From NCBI GenBank assembly GCA_002405875.1, contig DHMR01000024.1, positions 25,461 to 46,901 on the forward strand: a stretch of 21,441 bases of DNA, in the 5' to 3' direction. The position numbers and the translations under genes were made by a program. Below the pieces are notes generated by a model that was not told where the DNA came from, did no database searches, and saw only the letters and a program-made list of their open reading frames with translations. Source of the DNA: a bacterium UBA4637 (GTDB lineage: Bacteria > Bacteroidota > Bacteroidia > Bacteroidales > Bacteroidaceae). Every line of letters starts with the position of its first letter. Position 1 is the stretch's first letter. Below are positions 15,819-21,441 of the stretch, in pieces.

Positions 15819-17588
15819 ATGAAAAAGTCAATTATATTATCCGCTCTAGCCCTTTCTATGGCATTGACTAGCTGCAGCGACTTGTTCGAACCAGCCATTG
15901 AGAACAACTTGGGCCTGGGGTATATGTATAATAACTCCAAATATGCTGAGGGTATATTGGGAAACGCTTATACGCGTATCCCAGTAGGCAGTCCATCATT
16001 TAATGAGGTGGCTACCGATGATGCCGTAACCAATGACGCTACGAATTCTTGGCGTAAGATGGCGGGTGGCACTTGGACCTCTAGCAATAATCCTATGGAT
16101 GCTTGGACAGGATGCCGTGCCGCAATCCTCTATCTCAATCTCTTCCTTGCCAATGCCGACAAGGTAAACTGGACAGAAGATCAAACCGTTTCTGCGATGT
16201 ACAACGACCGAGAGAAAGGTGAGGCATATGGCATGCGTGCCATGTTTATGTATTACCTTCTCCGTGCACATGGTGGATATGGGGAGGATGGCGTGCTCTA
16301 TGGTGTGCCAATCGTAACAGAACCAGAGGGCGCCAATACCAATGGTAATATCCCGCGTGCTACCTTCGCAGAATGCATCAAGGCTATCAATGATGATTGC
16401 GAAAAGGCATTGGAACTGCTCCCTACCAATTATAAGGATGTGGAAGACGAAAGCCAGATTCCTGCTAAGTACAAAGGAGCCTCTACTGTACAATACAATC
16501 GTGTATTTGGTTCCAAGTTCAATCTCCGTATGTGTGGTCAGTATGTAGAGGCTTATCGTGCCAAGGCTTCTTTGCTTGCTGCAAGCCCTGCCTTTGCTGA
16601 TGGCTCAGGAGTTACCTACGAGATTGCAGCTAACAACTTCGCTACAGTTCTCGATCGTATTGGTGGTCCTGCAGGTTTAGATCCTACAGGTAATACATGG
16701 TACTGTAATACTAAGGATATTGATGGTATAGAGAATGGTGAGTGCAAGCCTGAGATTATGTGGCGTGAAGAACGTGGCCAAAGAAATTCATTAGAGCAGG
16801 ACAATTTTCCTCCTTCTCTCTATGGTAATGGCCGCATCAATCCAACCCAGAACTTTGTGGATGCTTTCCCAATGGCAAATGGTGAGCCTATTTCTGCTGA
16901 TGGTAGTGGTTACAAAAAGGACAATCCTTATGAGGACCGTGATCCTCGTTTGGCACTCTATGTGGTAACCAATGGTTCAACTCAAGGTGTGGAGGGCAAA
17001 ACCATTGTGACGGCTGCTGATGGAACAACTCAGGATGCAATCAATAAGTTGGAGGGTAAGTCTACCCGTACTGGTTACTACCTTCGTAAGTTGATGCGCT
17101 CGGACATTAATTTGGATCCAACAAAAAAAACCGAACAGTATCACTACAATGCACGCATCCGCTTTACAGAGATGTTCCTTTCTTACGCAGAGGCGGCTAA
17201 TGAGGCATGGGGACCTAAGGGCAAAGGTGGACATGGATATTCAGCATATGATGTCATCAAGGCGATTCGTAAGCGCGCAGGCTTGGGCAAGAATGGGGAA
17301 GACTCATACTTGGATGAATGCGCCGAGAGCAAGGAAAAAATGCGTGAGCTGATTCGCAACGAGCGTCGTATCGAACTTTCTTTCGAGGGTTTCCGCTTCT
17401 ATGACCTCCGTCGTTGGAAGGCTCCTCTTAATGAGACTGCTACGGGTATGAGCATCAACTCTGCCACCAATACTTACACTCCTATTGAGGTAGAGACTCG
17501 TAACTACAAAGACTATATGTACTATGGACCAATCCCTTATTCAGAGGTATTGAAATTCTCTGAGTTACAGCAGAACAAGGGGTGGTAA
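15819..17588 (+). CDS. xusD: SusD-type surface glycan-binding lipoprotein, XusD
   Basis: A 589-residue partner lipoprotein of XusC. I start at the ATG at 15819 (MKKSIILSALALSMALTSC, lipid-bearing Cys19), 16 bases after xusC; a GTG four codons upstream at 15807 is possible but adds nothing useful. The family signature is clear: GMRAMFMYYLLRAHGGYGED, MFLSYAEAANEAWG, IRKRAGL and LIRNERRIELSFEGFRFYDL RRWKAP near the end. The C-terminus is LSELQQNKGW-like, as in XusB. xusE starts 27 bases downstream. Xylan binding is inferred from operon position. Confidence 0.94.
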   Translation: MKKSIILSALALSMALTSCSDLFEPAIENNLGLGYMYNNSKYAEGILGNAYTRIPVGSPSFNEVATDDAVTNDATNSWRKMAGGTWTSSNNPMDAWTGCRAAILYLNLFLANADKVNWTEDQTVSAMYNDREKGEAYGMRAMFMYYLLRAHGGYGEDGVLYGVPIVTEPEGANTNGNIPRATFAECIKAINDDCEKALELLPTNYKDVEDESQIPAKYKGASTVQYNRVFGSKFNLRMCGQYVEAYRAKASLLAASPAFADGSGVTYEIAANNFATVLDRIGGPAGLDPTGNTWYCNTKDIDGIENGECKPEIMWREERGQRNSLEQDNFPPSLYGNGRINPTQNFVDAFPMANGEPISADGSGYKKDNPYEDRDPRLALYVVTNGSTQGVEGKTIVTAADGTTQDAINKLEGKSTRTGYYLRKLMRSDINLDPTKKTEQYHYNARIRFTEMFLSYAEAANEAWGPKGKGGHGYSAYDVIKAIRKRAGLGKNGEDSYLDECAESKEKMRELIRNERRIELSFEGFRFYDLRRWKAPLNETATGMSINSATNTYTPIEVETRNYKDYMYYGPIPYSEVLKFSELQQNKGW

Positions 17589-17615
17589 ACTGATTAAACT
17601 TAAAATAAAGTAACA

Positions 17616-18746
17616 ATGAAAAAGATAATTTTATCAATGATGGCTGCTTGTGCAATGTTATTCGCAACATCTTGTGAGAATGGTGACGTTGAGTTTGATG
17701 ACTTTGATTATCAGACGGTCTCCTTTGCTAAGCAGACTCCGGTTCGCACCATCGTTCTTGGCGAGAGCGAGTATCCAAACGAATTGGATAACCAGCATAA
17801 ATTCAAATTACAAGTTACGCTTGGTGGCTCAAGAAACTTGAACAAGGAGCATAAAGTAAAAATCGTAGTAGACAATGGTCTCTGCGACGGTTTGACTTTT
17901 AGCGATGGTCATCAGGTTACTCCGTTGCCAGCAGAATACTACCAACTTCCATCTGACATCATTACCATTCCTGCAGGTAAGGCATGGGATGGCATCGAGG
18001 TTCAGCTAACTGATGCTTTCTTTGCGGATCCTAAGGCTTTGAGCTTGAACTACGTACTGCCAGTACGTATTGTTGAGGCTTTGGACGGTGATTCAATCTT
18101 GGCTGGTCAGAAGAAGCAGAATGTCGAAAATCCAGTTTGGCAGAATGCTGCCAATTGGGATGTAGCTCCTCAGAACTATCAACTCTTGGCACTTGTCTAT
18201 AAGAATCCTTATCATGGTGCTTGGATTAGCCATGGTACAGACAACATCGATTTCGATGGTACGACTTCAGAGGTGAATCGTGAGGCGGAGTATTTTGAGA
18301 GAAACGAGATTCGCTATCTCACCACTAATAGCTTACTTTCTTCAAACTACAATGTTTCTACATTGGTACCTATCACCACCATCAATAGCGATGGCAATGA
18401 AGAATCATCGTCTGCGACATTGACCTCTACTTTGAAGCTTGACTTCGACAACGCAGGTAACATCGTGGTAAGTACAGCCAATACTGATGCTATGAACGTG
18501 CCAAAGTCTAGCACCAATGCAACATGGACTTACACTGTGTCAGGAACAGGTAAGTGGGAACAGCATGCTGCTAAGAAGGCATGGGCTGACAAAGATCGTG
18601 ACCAGATTACACTTGACTACGTGTTGACCTTCTTTTATTCAGACAAGGGTGTTCAGCATGTCAAGAAGTATACTTGCCATGACATCTTGGTATTCCGTGA
18701 CCATCAGGAAAATTTTGAGAACTTTGACATTACCTATAACAAATAA
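17616..18746 (+). CDS. xusE: Surface glycan-binding lipoprotein, XusE-like
   Basis: A 376-residue lipoprotein with signal MKKIILSMMAACAMLFATSC (Cys20). The N-terminal half resembles the BT_3987/DUF1735 type beta-sandwich (segments YYQLPSDIITIPAGKAWDG and LNYVLPVRIVEA, about residues 30-160); the C-terminal half (about 195-376) is another beta-rich domain that I cannot name with certainty. It has no catalytic motif. In xylan loci of this order the gene between xusD and the GH10 gene encodes a surface xylan-binding protein that helps feed the SusC/D pairs, and the exposed aromatic patches here agree. The GH10 gene starts 12 bases after its stop. Confidence 0.82.
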   Translation: MKKIILSMMAACAMLFATSCENGDVEFDDFDYQTVSFAKQTPVRTIVLGESEYPNELDNQHKFKLQVTLGGSRNLNKEHKVKIVVDNGLCDGLTFSDGHQVTPLPAEYYQLPSDIITIPAGKAWDGIEVQLTDAFFADPKALSLNYVLPVRIVEALDGDSILAGQKKQNVENPVWQNAANWDVAPQNYQLLALVYKNPYHGAWISHGTDNIDFDGTTSEVNREAEYFERNEIRYLTTNSLLSSNYNVSTLVPITTINSDGNEESSSATLTSTLKLDFDNAGNIVVSTANTDAMNVPKSSTNATWTYTVSGTGKWEQHAAKKAWADKDRDQITLDYVLTFFYSDKGVQHVKKYTCHDILVFRDHQENFENFDITYNK

Positions 18747-18758
18747 TGATTTTCTATT

Positions 18759-20543
18759 ATGAACAAGAAAATATTTTATAGTATCGCTTTATCTGCGGCA
18801 GCCCTCTGTGTAACGGGCTGCGCAGATAGGGACTTGGCTCCAGATAGTAATGCTTACGAATTTACCGATAGTCTCAAGGCACTCCAATATCTGAATGACT
18901 ATGCTCCATTGAAATCCTATGTGGACCGCTCTCTAAATCCAGATTTCAAATTGGGTATTGGTGTTGGTGCTCAGAACTATGTTGATGGCAAGATGGATTG
19001 TCGTCTGGCTAATGCAAACTTTGATGAAATGACAGCTGGCAACGCCATGAAATATGGCTCCTGTGTGAAATCTGATGGAACTATGGATTTCACCCTTGTC
19101 AAAAATTTTGTTGAAGCAGCAACTGCCAATAATATGACGGTCTTTGGTCATACTTTGGCTTGGCATTCGCAACAGCAGAATAGTTATTTGATGGGACTGC
19201 TTGCAGGTAGCAAGAAAAATTATGTTCTCCATATAAATACTCCAGAGCCTAAGGCTAATGATTGGGATTGGTCTGTTACAGTGGCGTTGACTGATTTACT
19301 GAAAAGAAATACGAAATATACCTTAGTTATGAAGGCAAAAGCTAGTTCCGATTTTAAGATAACTTGCTGGCCTTTGTTTGAAGGTGGAGCCCAATATTGG
19401 CCAACTCCATCAGTAGATGCAACTACTGAATGGACTCAAATAAAATCAGAATTTACGACTGGAGATCATGATATAAACCAACTTCAGTTCGTCTTTGGTA
19501 AATTTGGTGGAGATCTTTGGTTTGATGATGTTCAATTGCTTGATGCTGATGGTAATAATTTTATTGATAATGGAAACTTCGATGATAATACAGCAGACTG
19601 GAGTTTTCCTAGTTGGCTTAGTCTGACAATGGCTAGAGAAGATGATCCTGATCCTGTCATAGATCCTAATGCTCCTAGTCCAAAGGAAACTATCACTAAT
19701 GCTTTGGATACATGGATCAATGGTATGATGGAGGCTTGCGATGGTAAGGTTACTTCTTGGGATGTCGTTAACGAGGCAATCTCTGGTACTGATAAGGATG
19801 GAGATGGAATCCTAGATCTTCAGTCAGCTACTCGTGGCACAGTGTCTAAAGAGGACAAAAAAAATAACTTCTATTGGCAGGATTACATGGGTGATCTCGA
19901 TTATGTTCGTTCAGCAGTTGCTTCTGCTCGTAAGCATTTCGCAGAGCATAATGGTGATCCATCTAAGTTGAAACTCTTTATTAATGATTACAATCTAGAG
20001 TCTTTCTGGGATGATAATTGGAAGATGAAGTCCTTGATAGAGTGGATTAATCGTTGGGAGGCTGATGGTGTAACCAAAATTGATGGTATTGCTAGCCAAA
20101 TGCACGTATCTTTCTCTGAGGACCCGGCTATACAGAAGAGTCGTGAAGAGCATATTGTCAACATGCTAAAATTAATGGCCTCTACTGGGAAACTCTGTAA
20201 AATATCAGAGTTGGATATGGGCTATATTGCTGCTAAGAAAGATGCAGAGGGTAATCCTATTGGTGATGGAGATGCTGTAAAAACAGAGAACATGACTGAT
20301 GCTCAGCAGAAGCAAATGGCTGATTTCTATCAGTTCATCATCGAGAAGTACTTTGAGATTATTCCTGCAGCTCAGCGTTATGGTATCACTCAATGGTGTA
20401 TAACAGATTCACCTGCAGACTCAGGCTGGCGCAAGGGTGAACCTGTTGGACTTTGGACTTTGCAGTATGATCGTAAACGTGCATTTGGAGGGTTCGCTGC
20501 TGGTCTCGGTGCTCCTAAGTATTGGGAGAGTGCTGCTGAGTAA
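18759..20543 (+). CDS. GH10 endo-beta-1,4-xylanase lipoprotein with inserted CBM
   Basis: A 594-residue surface xylanase cleaving internal xylan bonds, the last gene of the xus operon. The lipoprotein signal ends at Cys21 (CVTGCADRD). GH10 barrel motifs: FKLGIGVGAQN, FGHTLAWHSQ (His131, His136), WDVVNEAIS with acid/base Glu339, KLFINDYNLE, IDGIASQMH, ISELDMG with nucleophile Glu484, and ITQWCITDSPADSGW. Between the third and fourth barrel units (about 144-306) lies an insert with a CBM4/22-like character (TKYTLVMKAKA, LWFDDVQLL), then an NFIDNGNFDD segment. Insertion of CBMs at this point is known for Bacteroidota Xyn10 enzymes, often as two modules; here there is material for one. A DKDGDGILD calcium-type loop follows Glu339. 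It corresponds to the GH10 enzyme at the end of the P. bryantii xus cluster. Confidence 0.96.
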   Translation: MNKKIFYSIALSAAALCVTGCADRDLAPDSNAYEFTDSLKALQYLNDYAPLKSYVDRSLNPDFKLGIGVGAQNYVDGKMDCRLANANFDEMTAGNAMKYGSCVKSDGTMDFTLVKNFVEAATANNMTVFGHTLAWHSQQQNSYLMGLLAGSKKNYVLHINTPEPKANDWDWSVTVALTDLLKRNTKYTLVMKAKASSDFKITCWPLFEGGAQYWPTPSVDATTEWTQIKSEFTTGDHDINQLQFVFGKFGGDLWFDDVQLLDADGNNFIDNGNFDDNTADWSFPSWLSLTMAREDDPDPVIDPNAPSPKETITNALDTWINGMMEACDGKVTSWDVVNEAISGTDKDGDGILDLQSATRGTVSKEDKKNNFYWQDYMGDLDYVRSAVASARKHFAEHNGDPSKLKLFINDYNLESFWDDNWKMKSLIEWINRWEADGVTKIDGIASQMHVSFSEDPAIQKSREEHIVNMLKLMASTGKLCKISELDMGYIAAKKDAEGNPIGDGDAVKTENMTDAQQKQMADFYQFIIEKYFEIIPAAQRYGITQWCITDSPADSGWRKGEPVGLWTLQYDRKRAFGGFAAGLGAPKYWESAAE

Positions 20544-20650
20544 TATTTGAATTGTAAATTTACTTTTTAGATAAATTACAAAAGTGATATTGAACATTAG
20601 TATAGGTTTTATCATATAATAAGATTAACCGAAATGATGTTAGCCGTGTT

Positions 20651-20685
20651 AGGTCGGTTGAGCCGTGAGCTCGACCGACCTTTTT
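20651..20685 (+). terminator. Intrinsic terminator of the xus-xyn10 operon
   Basis: Arm 20651-20662 (AGGTCGGTTGAG) pairs with 20670-20681 (CTCGACCGACCT) over 12 positions with a single G-U pair, and the loop is seven bases (CCGTGAG). TTTTT covers 20681-20685. It lies 107 bases after the GH10 stop and 13 bases before the next promoter element. The stretch 20544-20650 is AT-rich and shows nothing else clear. Confidence 0.88.
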
Positions 20686-20697
20686 GCGAAATAATAT

Positions 20698-20741
20698 GTT
20701 ACTTCAGATAAAGTATATTTGATGGAAATATCGTATCTTTG
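20698..20741 (+). promoter_or_regulatory. Promoter of the DUF6057-type gene, matching the GH5 promoter
   Basis: GTTAC (20698), TAAAG (20709-20713) and TATCTTTG (20734-20741) have the same spacing as in the GH5 and xusA promoters. Aligned without gaps to 6090-6134, 34 of 45 bases agree, including AAAGTAT and TATCTTTGC. The -7 box is only five bases before the ATG at 20747, so the transcript would be nearly leaderless or translation begins slightly further in. Confidence 0.6.
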
Positions 20742-20746
20742 CCAAC

Positions 20747-21441
20747 ATGAAACAATTGATAAAATCTAAACAGGTGATTTGGTTTGGCATTTGCATTCTC
20801 TTTGTGTGTATTTGCCATTCTGCCGCTGCTTACCATTTCTATTATATGGAGCAGTGGAATACTTTCTATTGGGATGCTGACGCTGTCTGCCAAGCTTTGC
20901 CTAAACCTGGCGGCTTGGCTTTAGTGATGGCGGATTTTCTTGTGCAGTTTTTTTATTATGGAGCAGGGCCCATCGTGTATGGCATCTTGATGACTTTGGT
21001 GGCTTATGCACAAAGCCTGTGGGTGAAAGAAGGGGGACGATGCTTAGGTTGTATCACAGCTGTGGCAATGTTGATGACACTCACCTCTAATATGGCTTAC
21101 TTGTTTGCAGGCAGTATATGTTTTATGGTGGTTATGTTTTTGGTGGCAGTTGTTCTCCGTTGTCGAATGTGGCTGAAGTTTATAGCTGTCGTCTTGATAG
21201 TCTTGCTCGTTAGAAAAAATTGCCTGGTTCGCGAGGGTACGGAACTTCGTCTGATGGTGTTCTTGCCTTGGCTTACAGCTGTGGTTGTGGGCTTGCTCCA
21301 GGTTGCTTCTGTTTATCTGCAAAAGTTTTTAGGTAAGTATGTTGTGTTGGCTCAGATGGTCATCGTGGTAGGTGCTGTTGTCACATTCTTTCTTACTTGC
21401 TATCAACCGAAGGAAGAGTATATGAAGAAAATCTATTATTA
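20747..21441 (+). CDS. Multi-pass membrane protein, DUF6057-type (5' part; runs off the window)
   Basis: The first 231 codons of an open frame cut by the window edge. It begins MKQLIKSKQVIWFGICILF, and the region LPKPGGLALVMADFLVQFFY resembles, from memory, the PGGL...FLVQFYY stretch of DUF6057 proteins of Prevotella and Bacteroides. About seven hydrophobic segments are visible in the part present, separated by short Arg/Lys-rich loops (LRCRMWLKF, VRKNCLVREGTELR). The function of the family is not known to me. The gene follows the operon terminator but carries a promoter with the same operator-like layout as the xylan genes, which hints at co-regulation. Confidence 0.75.
   Translation, partial: MKQLIKSKQVIWFGICILFVCICHSAAAYHFYYMEQWNTFYWDADAVCQALPKPGGLALVMADFLVQFFYYGAGPIVYGILMTLVAYAQSLWVKEGGRCLGCITAVAMLMTLTSNMAYLFAGSICFMVVMFLVAVVLRCRMWLKFIAVVLIVLLVRKNCLVREGTELRLMVFLPWLTAVVVGLLQVASVYLQKFLGKYVVLAQMVIVVGAVVTFFLTCYQPKEEYMKKIYY

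Noticed and set aside
20554..20583. Imperfect AT-rich inverted repeat after the GH10 stop
   Set aside because: The pairing is broken and weak; the G+C-rich hairpin at 20651-20685 is a far better terminator.
1..21441. CRISPR arrays, tRNA or rRNA genes, insertion sequences, phage or integrase genes
   Set aside because: None was recognised; apart from the short leader repeats, the window is ordinary coding sequence of a polysaccharide locus.

Overview
The window is most likely from a Bacteroidota gut or rumen bacterium of the Prevotella/Segatella type. The evidence is two SusC/SusD pairs, a hybrid two-component regulator, SusD-type lipoprotein signals ending in Ser/Thr-Ser/Gly-Cys, promoters carrying the Bacteroidota -7 box (TAnnTTTG), and near absence of Shine-Dalgarno sites. 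The genus is an inference from gene order and protein style; no rRNA is present.

The window holds an almost complete xylan utilization locus. On the minus strand are a GH43 beta-xylosidase/arabinofuranosidase-type enzyme (15-1685) and a 1360-residue hybrid two-component sensor-regulator (1843-5925) resembling XynR of Prevotella bryantii. A 483-base divergent control region (5926-6408) follows. On the plus strand are a secreted GH5 endo-glycanase (6409-7812) and then a tightly packed operon: xusA (SusC), xusB (SusD), xusC (SusC), xusD (SusD), xusE (surface glycan-binding lipoprotein) and a GH10 endo-xylanase lipoprotein (7959-20543). This order matches the core xylan cluster described for P. 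bryantii and other xylanolytic Bacteroidota. A strong intrinsic terminator closes the operon (20651-20685). The window ends inside a multi-pass membrane protein of the DUF6057 type (20747 to the edge).

The expected division of labour is as follows. GH10 and possibly GH5 cut xylan at the cell surface. XusB, XusD and XusE hold the chains. XusA and XusC import oligosaccharides with TonB energy. GH43 trims them in the periplasm. The sensor detects xylo-oligosaccharides in the periplasm and activates the locus through its AraC-type DNA-binding domain.

The least expected material is non-coding. The GH5, xusA and DUF6057 promoters share one layout in exact register: GTTAC, six bases, (C/T)AAAG, 20 bases, then TA-N2-TTTG. 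Two further copies of the GTTAC-N6-(C/T)AA(A/G)G element lie upstream of the GH5 copy, at intervals close to whole helical turns, and looser copies precede GH43. This is a good candidate for the regulator's operator, and it would extend the regulon past the terminator to the DUF6057 gene. The predicted GH5 leader also carries a tandem 23-base repeat rich in GGTTTA and a 14-bp hairpin capped by a GNRA-type loop. At protein level, the GH10 enzyme has an AT-rich carbohydrate-binding insert whose pieces appear in permuted order, and XusC has a contracted plug region.
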